Shown in pieces: positions 34,423 to 43,192 of a stretch of DNA of 64,000 nucleotides (position 1 is the first letter of the stretch; each line of letters starts with the position of its first letter). Source of the DNA: JANSWY01 sp965267245 (GTDB taxonomy: Bacteria > Bacteroidota > Bacteroidia > Cytophagales > Cyclobacteriaceae); the NCBI GenBank assembly GCA_965267245.1, contig OZ253939.1, forward strand, positions 6,448,001 through 6,512,000, in the 5' to 3' direction. Under the pieces are notes generated by a model that was not told where the DNA came from, ran no database searches, and saw only the letters and a program-made list of their open reading frames with translations. The translations under genes were made by a program, and so were the position numbers.

Positions 34423-35880
34423 TTATTTCCAGCCACCTCCTAAACTTCTATAAAGTTCTACATCTGCGGCAAACATCCTCATTTTGGCTCTTACAAGATT
34501 CAGATCACTGTCCAGCGCTTCTCTTTGGGCGGTGATAACTTCGAGGTAGTTTGCTAAACCACTTCTGAAAAGAAAAGAAGCATCTTTTACAGCATTTTGA
34601 GCTGCTTCCACACGTTCTTGTGCAATTGTGTATTCTTCTTGTAGTTTTTCGATGGCAACAAGTGCATTTGAAACTTCATTCATGGCAAGCTGGAACCTAT
34701 CAAGAAACTGTAATTCTGCAATTTCTTTTTGCTTAAGTGCGATTTCATAATTAGTCTTTAGCTTGCGTTGTTGGAAAATTGGTTGAAATACAAGTCCATT
34801 AAGCAATAGCATTCCTGAGCCCATCGGATTCAGCAACTGGCCCAATTCCATTGAATTCAACCCAATGCCTGCTCCTAATCTAACTGAGGGATATCGCATT
34901 GCATTGGCTACACCCACTCGTTCATAACTCTCCTTCAGTTTTATTTCAGCACCCGCTACATCTGGTCTGTTGCTAAGTAATTGTATTGGTTGACCTGTAA
35001 TAAACTCTTCATTCATCATTGGTTCTTCCAGGTCCCCAATGATAATAGCCTGTGAATTTCGGCCTATCAATCTATTCAATTGATTTTCCTGACGGATATA
35101 TTCTCTTTCAAGCTGAGGGATCAGAGTTTGAGCTCTTAGTTTTTGAGAAAGGGTTTGCTTGACAGCAAGAGAGGTCACTTCTCCAGCGTCATACTGTAGC
35201 TTAACAATGAAAAGTGTACTATCATTTAAAGCAAAGTTGTCCTTGTACACCTCAATTTGGGACTTTAACAAGGCCAGGTTATAGTAAGTAGTGGCAATTT
35301 CAGCGATCAGTGATGTCTTAACGGCCTTCCTAAATTCCTGTGTATTCATGTAGGAGAGTTGCGCTGCTTTTTTCTGAGCACTTAGCTTGCCCCAAATATC
35401 TACTTCCCAACTCATATTAACTGAAAGTTGGTATTCTAGCCTCTCTGTATAGAGTGATTCTGGAACACCATTTTCATGATTTCTCCTGGCGCGATTCGAC
35501 CCAAAATTGTTATAGTTTTCGGAAAAATAATCTTGCCGGTAATTGAAAGGAGAGGCTCCAATAGAAGGAAAGAAGTTTGCTTTTGCCTGTTTGAGGCGAG
35601 ATTCACTAATTGCTACGTATGCATCTGCAATTTGTAGGTCCCGGTTGCTGGAGAGAGCAGTATCAATTAAGGCGATCAATAGAGTATCCTGGAAGAACTC
35701 ATTCCACTTCATATCCACCACAAGGGCGCTATCAGCCGAAGTATCCATCTGTGAGCCATAAAAACTATTGGGGATGCCTCCATCGGGTTGTTTATAGGGT
35801 TCAGTCAGTTTACAACCTGAGACTGTTAGTATAACTAAGAGTAATCCGAATACAATGTTATTCATGACTCTAATCTTCAT
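34423..35880 (-). CDS. RND efflux outer-membrane channel, TolC/NodT family lipoprotein
   Basis: About 485 residues. Three in-frame ATGs (35,886, 35,880 and 35,865) precede the lipoprotein signal with VSGC (Cys about 23); 35,880 is chosen, inside the RND gene's last codons, so translation is coupled. NIVFG..., two OEP repeats of coiled-coil hairpin (NSRDLQIADAYVAISESRLKQAKANFFPS in parts; DVAGAEIKLKESYERVGVANAMRYPSV) and EYTIAQERVEAAQNAVKDA give the NodT signature. It forms the trimeric outer-membrane exit of the pump encoded upstream. Last gene of a three-gene efflux operon. Confidence 0.92.
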   Translation of the reverse strand: MKIRVMNNIVFGLLLVILTVSGCKLTEPYKQPDGGIPNSFYGSQMDTSADSALVVDMKWNEFFQDTLLIALIDTALSSNRDLQIADAYVAISESRLKQAKANFFPSIGASPFNYRQDYFSENYNNFGSNRARRNHENGVPESLYTERLEYQLSVNMSWEVDIWGKLSAQKKAAQLSYMNTQEFRKAVKTSLIAEIATTYYNLALLKSQIEVYKDNFALNDSTLFIVKLQYDAGEVTSLAVKQTLSQKLRAQTLIPQLEREYIRQENQLNRLIGRNSQAIIIGDLEEPMMNEEFITGQPIQLLSNRPDVAGAEIKLKESYERVGVANAMRYPSVRLGAGIGLNSMELGQLLNPMGSGMLLLNGLVFQPIFQQRKLKTNYEIALKQKEIAELQFLDRFQLAMNEVSNALVAIEKLQEEYTIAQERVEAAQNAVKDASFLFRSGLANYLEVITAQREALDSDLNLVRAKMRMFAADVELYRSLGGGWK

Positions 35881-38800
35881 CTCCATAGTCCATGTTAAAC
35901 CTATCCTGTAAACTAAGAAATATATAAGCAAGAACAGGGATTATCAATATCCCTAGAATTATACCTGACATCATCCCGCCTGCTGTCCCTATACTCACAG
36001 ATTTGTTACCCATTGCAGCAGCGCCACTTGCAAACATTAATGGAATCAAGCCTACAGTAAATGCCAATGACGTCATGATGATTGATCTTAGTCTTAAGGC
36101 GCTGGCTTCCAATACAGATTCCAATACCCCTTGCCCCGATTTTCTTTTTTGGGCTGCAAACTCTACAATAAGAATGGCATTTTTGGCTAGTAAACCAATT
36201 AACATAATGATGCCTACCTGAACATATGTGTTGTTATCTATTCCAGCAATTTGAATTGCAATAAAAACACCAATGATACCAGTTGGAATGGATAAAATCA
36301 CGGCCATTGGAAGCCAAAAGCTTTCATATTGTGCAGCCAGTATAAAATATACCAGGACTATGCTCATGATGAAAATAATCTGAGAATCTCCTCCTGAATT
36401 TTTCTCCTCCAAACTCATACTGGTCCATTCGAAACTAAGACTGGCTGGTAGCTTGGTGGCAGCTGTTTCTTCAATGACCCGCATTACGTCTCCGGTACTG
36501 AATCCTTTTGCTGGGGTCACATTAATCTTGGCAGCATTATATAGGTTGTATCTATTTACTGTTTCCGGGCCAAAATCCTGTTCAAGTTTTACAATGGTAT
36601 TGATGGGGACCATTTCACCTTTGTCGTTTTTCACGAAAATATTATTGAAATCAGATGGAGTCTCCCGGAACTGAATATCTGCTTGCATGTATACACCATA
36701 CTGTCTGCTGAAACGATTAAAATCACCTGCCTGAGTTCTACCAAAGTATGATTTGATTGTAAACATCATGTCTTTAATACTGACACCAAGCTTTTTGGCT
36801 TTCTCATAATCAATATTGAGCTTGGTTTGAGGAAAATTTGGGTTGAATGAGGTGAATGCATTTTGGATCTCCGGCATTCGATTTAAATCGGCGATGAAAG
36901 TATTGGCTAACAAACCAAATTCTCCGGGATCGCCATCGGCCCGGTCTTGTAACATCAACTGTACGCCATCAAAATTACCAAAACCCTGAACGGTTGGTCT
37001 TGGGTAAATGTTTATGCTAGCACCATCAATGGCAGAAACAACTTCAGAGAGATGTTTCACCACATCTTCCATGTGCGAAATTTCTCCACGGTCTTTTCCA
37101 TTCTTTAGTTTAATATAGGCCAATCCAGAGGAGGGACTGTTGGCATTTACCACCACATTAAAACCTGAAACTGTATTGACCATAGCTACTGCTTCTTCCA
37201 TTTGTAGTAAAGAATCTGCTTTCCTCAAAGCTTGATTTGTTCGATGCAATGATGACCCCTCAGGCATGCTTAGTGACATGATCAAAAAGTTATCATCTTC
37301 AGTTGGGATAAATCCCTGTGGAGTAAGCTTGAGTAATTGATAGGTACCAATAAAAATAATAATCAGACCAAAAATGGACCACCATTTATTGAGGATTGCC
37401 CATTTGATCATGACTACATAGCGTTTGGTCAATTTCTCAAAAAAGATATCAAACCTGGTGAGGCCTATTTGACCAACTGATTTCATTTTATCACCCACTT
37501 TCTTGAGTTGGGTTTGTCTCATTCTTGCCTTTCTTTGTCGTCTTTCCAGAATTCTGTCAATGATAGAATTTGGTGTTATTGCCTTTGCAGTTGAAACTAT
37601 CAGCGCAAAAAGAAAGGTTTGAGCAAAGTTGTCATAAAGCCTTCCAGGTCCCTTTAAGAAATCAAGTAATTTTCTCCTTCTTTCGCCAGGAGTTCGCTTT
37701 TTGAACATTAATCTGGTCAGCACCGGGCCCAATGTGAGTGCATTTACTGCTGAAATAACTACTGCAAAAATGATAGTGTAAGCAAATTCCTTATAGAAAA
37801 TTCCGACTGGTCCTTCCAGGAATCCAATAGGAAGAAATACTGCAGCGATCACCACGGTAATTGAAATGATAGCACTTGTGATCTCTTTCATGGCGGAATT
37901 AACAGCATCTTTTGCCGACATGCCATGAGTCATTTTCTCGTGAATCGCTTCCATTACTACAATGGCATTGTCAACCACAATCCCAATGGACAATACAAGA
38001 GAAAACATACTCAAAACGTTCATGGAAACTCCAGCAAGTCCCAGGAAAAAGAATGTCCCTACCAATGAGATGGGTATTGAGATCGCTGTGATAACCGTAA
38101 TTCTGAAATTCTGTAAGAAAATAAACACTACCAGAAATACCAATAAGAAAGCTTCTGCCAGTGTGTGTACCACCTGGGACATAGACTCATCTATCTGGTC
38201 CCGGACACTATATGTGATCTCGTACTTGATTCCTTCCGGAAAAAGCCGGGCCTGATCTTCTAAAACTTTCCGCACTTCTTTATCGATCTCCACAGCATTG
38301 GCTCCACTCAGTTGGACGATGTCCATAGTAACAGCAGGTTTACCATCTAATCGATTTTCACTAGTGTAATTTGAGGCTCCAAATTCAATTCTTGCAATGT
38401 CCCGAAGGTGTAGTGACGATCCACTTTCATCTGTTTTAATAACAAGATTTCCGTATTCTGCTTCTTCATCAAATCTACCTTCATGTTTGATCACGATCTC
38501 AAATAGCTCATTTGAATTCTCTCCAAATTTTCCCGGAGCAGCCTCAAAGTTTTGATCCCTTATCTGATTATATACATCACTAGGTGTCAGTTTATAAACT
38601 GCGAGTTTATTTGGGTCTAGCCAAATACGCATGGCATAGTCTCTCGATCTAAGAATGGTGGCTTGGGCCAAACCTTCAATTCTTTTCAGTTCTCTTCTTA
38701 CATTGATCCTGGTATAGGCATTGAGGAACGTTTCATCATACAGATCAGATTCGCTGTAGATATTGATCGTCATGATGCTACCCTTCATTCTTTTCATCAC

Positions 38801-39184
38801 CTGGATACCGGCAGCAGTAACTTCAGCAGGAATACGCTCTGAGACACTGGAAATGCGATTTTGGATTTCAACTGCTGCTTTGTCAGGGTCTGTTCCTGGT
38901 TTGAAGTAAACTGAAACTCGTCCACGACCGGAGTTAGTGGCTGTGGAGTTGGCATAGGTCATATTTGCCGTTCCATTAATGGCTTCTTCAATCGGTAGTA
39001 AAACAGATTTGGCGACAGTCTCTGCATTACCTCCTGGATAATACACCTGAACACTCACACTTGGAGGTGCAATTTCAGGAAATCGCTCCACCGGAAGCGT
39101 CGAAATACTGGCAGCTCCCGCTAATACGAGCAGTATTGAGATCACTAAGGTGAGTACCGGTTTGGCTATTATTTTTTCTAACAT
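35870..39184 (-). CDS. HAE1-type RND multidrug efflux pump
   Basis: 1,104 residues, about 60 longer than AcrB. N-terminal helix then SISTLPVERFPEIAPPSVSVQVYYPGGNAETV, the HAE1 start. TM4 holds SIGIVVDNAIVVMEAI with the proton-relay Asp pair, and the second half repeats the fold with AKNAILIVEFA in TM10. Extra length sits in the cytoplasmic loop between TM6 and TM7 (about residues 500-620), with basic stretches such as RRKLLDFLKG and RQRKARMRQTQLKK. It expels drugs, dyes or bile-like compounds by proton antiport with the adaptor (upstream) and channel (downstream). Confidence 0.96.
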   Translation of the reverse strand: MLEKIIAKPVLTLVISILLVLAGAASISTLPVERFPEIAPPSVSVQVYYPGGNAETVAKSVLLPIEEAINGTANMTYANSTATNSGRGRVSVYFKPGTDPDKAAVEIQNRISSVSERIPAEVTAAGIQVMKRMKGSIMTINIYSESDLYDETFLNAYTRINVRRELKRIEGLAQATILRSRDYAMRIWLDPNKLAVYKLTPSDVYNQIRDQNFEAAPGKFGENSNELFEIVIKHEGRFDEEAEYGNLVIKTDESGSSLHLRDIARIEFGASNYTSENRLDGKPAVTMDIVQLSGANAVEIDKEVRKVLEDQARLFPEGIKYEITYSVRDQIDESMSQVVHTLAEAFLLVFLVVFIFLQNFRITVITAISIPISLVGTFFFLGLAGVSMNVLSMFSLVLSIGIVVDNAIVVMEAIHEKMTHGMSAKDAVNSAMKEITSAIISITVVIAAVFLPIGFLEGPVGIFYKEFAYTIIFAVVISAVNALTLGPVLTRLMFKKRTPGERRRKLLDFLKGPGRLYDNFAQTFLFALIVSTAKAITPNSIIDRILERRQRKARMRQTQLKKVGDKMKSVGQIGLTRFDIFFEKLTKRYVVMIKWAILNKWWSIFGLIIIFIGTYQLLKLTPQGFIPTEDDNFLIMSLSMPEGSSLHRTNQALRKADSLLQMEEAVAMVNTVSGFNVVVNANSPSSGLAYIKLKNGKDRGEISHMEDVVKHLSEVVSAIDGASINIYPRPTVQGFGNFDGVQLMLQDRADGDPGEFGLLANTFIADLNRMPEIQNAFTSFNPNFPQTKLNIDYEKAKKLGVSIKDMMFTIKSYFGRTQAGDFNRFSRQYGVYMQADIQFRETPSDFNNIFVKNDKGEMVPINTIVKLEQDFGPETVNRYNLYNAAKINVTPAKGFSTGDVMRVIEETAATKLPASLSFEWTSMSLEEKNSGGDSQIIFIMSIVLVYFILAAQYESFWLPMAVILSIPTGIIGVFIAIQIAGIDNNTYVQVGIIMLIGLLAKNAILIVEFAAQKRKSGQGVLESVLEASALRLRSIIMTSLAFTVGLIPLMFASGAAAMGNKSVSIGTAGGMMSGIILGILIIPVLAYIFLSLQDRFNMDYGDED

Positions 39185-39226
39185 AATTTAAAAGTGGACT
39201 GTCGTTTTATATTCACCTATGATCAA

Positions 39227-40372
39227 TTATTCAGTATCACTTAGTAAAGAACCACTCTTGATCGGGTTGATCTTAATGCCGTCTGTTAGTTTATTCAATC
39301 CAGCTGTAACTATTCGGTCACCAGCAGATAAGCTGTTATTGCTGATAATATAGTCCTGGCCTGAAATTCCTTCAATTTGGATCTCCCTTCTGCTTGTCAG
39401 GCTATCAGCGTCAATAACAAATACGAATTTTTTATCCTGTATCGAAATGGCAGCACTTTGCGGTATCAATATGGCATTAGGGTAAATCTGCTCCATTAGG
39501 ATCTTTCCTGTATTTCCAGATCGTAGAAGAGTATCTGGGTTAGTAAAAACTGCTCTTAGTGTGATTGAACCAGTATTTCTGTTGATTTGACCAGAATTGG
39601 CGTCAATTCTACCGGTATAATCGTAAATGTATCCATCAGCAAGGATCAGTTTCACATCAGGACTTATTCTTTTAGAGGTAGAATCATTCTTCATACGCTC
39701 ATAATAGAGGTAGTCAGATTCACTCATAGAGAAGTATACATATACATTACTCACGTTTGATAGGATAGTCAATGGCTCGGAATCGGTTTTCTTGATTACG
39801 TTTCCAACAGATTTTGGTATTCTACCAATGAAACCACTCACAGGAGCGTTGATGGTGGTAAAACTCAATTTGATCTGCATATTGGCCGAAATAGCCTGTG
39901 CCTTTGCAAGAGACGCCTGTGCAATCTCATAATCAGCCTCGGCAGTCTTCATTTGAACATCACTGATCACTTCATTGTCAATCAATGGTTGAAGTCTGTC
40001 AAGTTCTGTTTTTGCTTTCTTTAGTTTAGCTCGTTCAAGTGCTACATTGGCCTGGGCATTTTTTAAGTCTTCAATGTAGGGTTGAGCATTAATTTTAAAT
40101 AGTGGTTGTCCTTTTTTGACAAAGTCACCTTCATCCACATAGATTTCTTCCAATATTCCATCTACCTGTGGTCGGATCTCCACATCTTCCACACCTTCCA
40201 CTGAGCCCAGGTATTGGAATGTGTTAGCGGCTTTTTGGCCTTTGAGTGTTCTTACAGGGAGCGGGAGCCCTGTATCCTGCTCTACTTTTTGTTGACAACC
40301 CAAGGCTACCATAAAAAGTAGTAGCAACAACAAGGGTGCTCGTAAACTCATGACATTCAGTTGGTAGTTCAT
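39227..40372 (-). CDS. RND efflux periplasmic adaptor (MFP) lipoprotein
   Basis: 381 residues. N-terminal hydrophobic segment ends ALGC (lipidation Cys about 26). VEGVEDVEIRPQVDGILEEIYVDEGDFVKKGQPLFKI is the first biotinyl-lipoyl half, followed by coiled-coil hairpin (NVALERAKLKKAKTELDRLQPLIDNEVISDVQ in parts), the second lipoyl half TINAPVSGFIGRIPKSVGNVI and a beta-barrel with VRTGLNKLTDG-type end. It bridges the inner-membrane pump and the outer channel. First gene of the operon; an operator-like imperfect repeat lies upstream. Confidence 0.95.
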   Translation of the reverse strand: MNYQLNVMSLRAPLLLLLLFMVALGCQQKVEQDTGLPLPVRTLKGQKAANTFQYLGSVEGVEDVEIRPQVDGILEEIYVDEGDFVKKGQPLFKINAQPYIEDLKNAQANVALERAKLKKAKTELDRLQPLIDNEVISDVQMKTAEADYEIAQASLAKAQAISANMQIKLSFTTINAPVSGFIGRIPKSVGNVIKKTDSEPLTILSNVSNVYVYFSMSESDYLYYERMKNDSTSKRISPDVKLILADGYIYDYTGRIDANSGQINRNTGSITLRAVFTNPDTLLRSGNTGKILMEQIYPNAILIPQSAAISIQDKKFVFVIDADSLTSRREIQIEGISGQDYIISNNSLSAGDRIVTAGLNKLTDGIKINPIKSGSLLSDTE

Positions 40373-40390
40373 ATTTGGTGATCCAGGTTA

Positions 40391-40420
40391 GTTGACAACC
40401 TATGCAACCGTTTGTCCAAC
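40391..40420 (-). promoter_or_regulatory. Operator-like imperfect inverted repeat upstream of the RND operon
   Basis: GTTGACAACC and GTTTGTCCAAC, separated by 9 bases, form an imperfect inverted repeat 19-48 bp upstream of the adaptor start. TetR-type repressors commonly sit on such sites at RND operons, but no repressor gene is adjacent. Pattern only. Confidence 0.35.
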
Positions 40421-40614
40421 AGTTATACATAAATTGAATTGGCAAAATAGTGAATTGCCACCATTAATCATATATTTCCGCAATTTTCAAAATCACATGT
40501 GAACTGGATGGGCATAATATGGTAGTCAATTTGAATTACCATGTCATTTTGAATATTATTTTATATCATTGGATTGAAATTTTCGTTTCAAATGACGAAT
40601 TGAATACATCATAA

Positions 40615-41127
40615 ATGAAAAGCAGTAAACTATTCTCTAGAATATTCTTCGGTCTATTGATTATTTCCATGAATATCGGCTGTGACCAAATGACCAAGAA
40701 TGAAATAAGGTCTAACATTCGTGATCACGAGAGAATCCACATTCTTGAAAACAACTTAATCCTGACCAAAGTTGAAAATACCGGAGCTGCTATGAGCTTC
40801 GGACAAGACTTTTCTCCAGTCATTAAGCTATTGATTTTTCAGGTTTTTCCAGTTTTAGTGATGCTATATCTCTGTTATTATCTGGTAAGCGCAGAGAAGA
40901 AAATTGGGGTAAACTTCATTGCAATGGCATTTATAATTGGGGGAGGAATTGGGAATGTAATCGATCGGGTTATTTACCAATCTGTTACTGATTTCGTATA
41001 CCTGGAGTTCGGCCCATTGCATACTGGAATATTTAATATGGCTGATTTATCAGTGACAATCGGGGTGTTGGCTCTCATCATTAATGCGTTAGTTCATGGA
41101 TACAGAACAAATTACGAGGGAGTTTGA
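40615..41127 (+). CDS. lspA: Lipoprotein signal peptidase (LspA) homologue
   Basis: 170 residues with four membrane helices. CDQMTKNEIR near residue 24 is the D-x-x-(S/T)-K start motif; TKVENTGAAMSFG is the conserved N-T-G-A-A/F-F segment; GGGIGNVIDRVIY and GIFNMADLSVTIG carry the two catalytic aspartates. LspA cleaves prolipoproteins before the lipidated Cys in the inner membrane. The last 32 bases overlap the ECF sigma gene. It may be a second, accessory copy, because housekeeping lspA usually sits elsewhere (e.g. near ileS/dksA); this cannot be confirmed here. Confidence 0.88.
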   Translation: MKSSKLFSRIFFGLLIISMNIGCDQMTKNEIRSNIRDHERIHILENNLILTKVENTGAAMSFGQDFSPVIKLLIFQVFPVLVMLYLCYYLVSAEKKIGVNFIAMAFIIGGGIGNVIDRVIYQSVTDFVYLEFGPLHTGIFNMADLSVTIGVLALIINALVHGYRTNYEGV

Positions 41128-41893
41128 GTCCTTCAGAGGGCAATTAAAATCCTATCTGCTTAGGATGACCGCCAGTGTGCATGATGCTGAGGATATTGTG
41201 CAGGAAACCTACATCAGAGCCATTGAGAAAATTTCAACTTTTAAGGGGGAATCGAGCTTTAAGACCTGGGTTTTTGCCATTGGATCTAATTTGGCACGAG
41301 ACTTTCTTAGATCCAAAAAACGGTGGACCGAGGATACTACAGATATCTGCAAGCAGGCAGCTCAGAGTAATCCCAAATTCTTTGAAGAGGCCATGCAAAT
41401 CAGGCATAGCTCACCCCAGGGAAATTTTGAGATCAAAGAACACATTACTTTTTGTTTTACTTGTGTAGGAAAGTCATTACCCCTTGAACAACAGCTTGTT
41501 CTGCTCTTGAAAGAAGTGCATCAGTTTAAGGTGAAGGAGGTGGCAGCAATCATAGACCAGACTGAAGCCATGGTGAAATACTATCTACACCAGGCGCGTA
41601 CCAGGATGATTGACATCTTTGATAGAAGATGTGCATTGATTGGAAAGAAAGGTATTTGTCATCAATGCACTGAGTTGAACGGTATTTTTAATCCCAAACA
41701 AAATACCCAGGAAGAGCTTGTTAAGATCCAGATGGTGAAAGATGCTGAGAACAAAGACAAGGAAGCTCTATTCGACCTTAGACTTGAAATTTTAAGAGAG
41801 CTAGATCCGTTTGAATCAGGTGCTGCAGCACTTCAATTGCACCATTTAGAACACAATAGACAGGTAATGGAAAAATATTTAGAAAAAAGTTAA
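41096..41893 (+). CDS. ECF-type RNA polymerase sigma factor with Cys-containing C-terminal extension
   Basis: 265 residues. Region 2: LRMTASVHDAEDIVQETYIRAIEKISTFKGESSFKTWVFAIGSNLARDFLR (in parts), with the sigma-70 r2 helix VHDAEDIVQETY. Region 4: EVHQFKVKEVAAIIDQTEAMVKYYLHQAR. The extension contains GICHQCTELNG with CxxC and further Cys/His, which may bind metal or sense redox state. No anti-sigma factor is adjacent. The ATG lies within the 3' end of lspA (32-bp overlap), so expression is coupled to it. Confidence 0.88.
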   Translation: MDTEQITREFESFRGQLKSYLLRMTASVHDAEDIVQETYIRAIEKISTFKGESSFKTWVFAIGSNLARDFLRSKKRWTEDTTDICKQAAQSNPKFFEEAMQIRHSSPQGNFEIKEHITFCFTCVGKSLPLEQQLVLLLKEVHQFKVKEVAAIIDQTEAMVKYYLHQARTRMIDIFDRRCALIGKKGICHQCTELNGIFNPKQNTQEELVKIQMVKDAENKDKEALFDLRLEILRELDPFESGAAALQLHHLEHNRQVMEKYLEKS

Positions 41894-41948
41894 TGTAATC
41901 CTATCGTTTTATTTCTGTCAGGCGTCAAAGGGTAAAATTCAATTCAAA

Positions 41949-42452
41949 ATGAAACTATTTACATTAATTATTACCTGTATGACTACATTATCTTCAATTG
42001 CCCAGGACGGAATCGCCACAACCACGGAAGAGACTTTTAGCAGAGAAACATCAGTTTCCATTCAAATAAATGCTGATGAATCCATTGTTTGGTCATTATT
42101 GACTAATGCATCCGATTATCCCAGATGGAATTCCACAATTGTATCCCTCGATGGAGAAATAAAGGAAGGTGAGAAAATAAAGTTAAAATCCACCTTGGAT
42201 GAAAAGCGTACATTTAAACTTAAAGTAAAAACTTATCAGCCAGAACAGCGCCTTGAATGGGGCGATGGAAAAGGTAGTCGGATTTTCCTACTGACCAAAT
42301 CTGATAATGGGGTGGTTTTTACTATGACAGAAAAAATCGGAGGGCTAATGTTTCCCATGTATGCTAAATACATACCACCATTTGATGAGTCCTTTGAGCA
42401 GTTTGCACGAGATTTGAAGAATGAAGCTGAAGTGATTCAGGAAACCAAATAA
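41949..42452 (+). CDS. Exported SRPBCC-family protein
   Basis: 167 residues with a signal peptide (1-19, SSIAQ). The domain SIQINADESIVWSLLTNASDYPRWNSTIVSLDGEIKEGEKI is the usual START/polyketide-cyclase-like N-terminus, and LEWGDGKGSRIFLLTKSD continues it. SRPBCC proteins bind hydrophobic ligands; export to the periplasm is atypical. Function unknown. Single gene downstream of the sigma factor by 55 bp. Confidence 0.82.
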   Translation: MKLFTLIITCMTTLSSIAQDGIATTTEETFSRETSVSIQINADESIVWSLLTNASDYPRWNSTIVSLDGEIKEGEKIKLKSTLDEKRTFKLKVKTYQPEQRLEWGDGKGSRIFLLTKSDNGVVFTMTEKIGGLMFPMYAKYIPPFDESFEQFARDLKNEAEVIQETK

Positions 42453-42546
42453 TTTAAGAAAGTTCTGTAAAGGTCCATACTCAATTTTTGAAATTCTGGT
42501 AGACATGTTTAAATTATGTTGAGCTGAAGAACTGAACAAATTGAAT

Positions 42547-43089
42547 ATGGACAAAGCGCTGCAAACTATGATTGACAATATGCCAGAAAAAACCGGAAAA
42601 TCTCTGGTGGATTGGAAAAAGATCTTGAAAACCAAGGCATTCGCCAAACATGGTGAGGCTGTTAAATTTCTGAAAACCGAACATGGGGTGACACACGGTT
42701 TTGCAAATACCATAGTGTTGCTATCGAAGGAAGAGCAACCAGAAAATGAAGATCTTGTCAAAGCTCAATATGCTGGCAAGGAAGGTCTTATACCCATCTA
42801 TGATGCACTAATTAAGTTCGTGTCCTCACTTGGCACTGATGTCACCATTACGCCCAAAAAAGGAAGTGTGAGTATTATTAGAAAACGACAGTTTCTATTG
42901 ATTAAACCAGCGACAAAGACAAGAATTGACCTTGGTTTTAAGTTGAAAGATGAGCCCATTGGTGATCGTTTGGAAGGCTCTGGACCATTTGGTACGATGT
43001 GTACACACCGGGTGCAGCTAAGCGCTTTGAATGAGGTAGACGGAGAATTAAAGGAATGGATGAAATTGGCGTATGACAAATCAGTTTAG
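42547..43089 (+). CDS. DUF4287 and DUF5655 domain protein
   Basis: 180 residues from the ATG at 42,547 (a TTG two codons earlier is in frame). N-terminal DUF4287 (MIDNMPEKTGKSLVDWKKIL, AKHGEAVKFLKTEHGVTHGFANTIV) is followed by DUF5655 (KFVSSLGTDVTITPKKGSVSIIRKRQFLLIKPATKTRIDLGFKL in parts). Both families are cytoplasmic and of unknown function, often with predicted transport or stress context. No partner gene nearby gives a clue. Confidence 0.85.
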   Translation: MDKALQTMIDNMPEKTGKSLVDWKKILKTKAFAKHGEAVKFLKTEHGVTHGFANTIVLLSKEEQPENEDLVKAQYAGKEGLIPIYDALIKFVSSLGTDVTITPKKGSVSIIRKRQFLLIKPATKTRIDLGFKLKDEPIGDRLEGSGPFGTMCTHRVQLSALNEVDGELKEWMKLAYDKSV

Positions 43090-43192
43090 CTTCAACTGTA
43101 TCAAATAGTTCTAATCAAGGTAGGTGTTGTATTCTAAGATTCGTTTCTCATCCTAAAATAATTAGATTGCTTTCTCACCAACAGAGTTCAAA

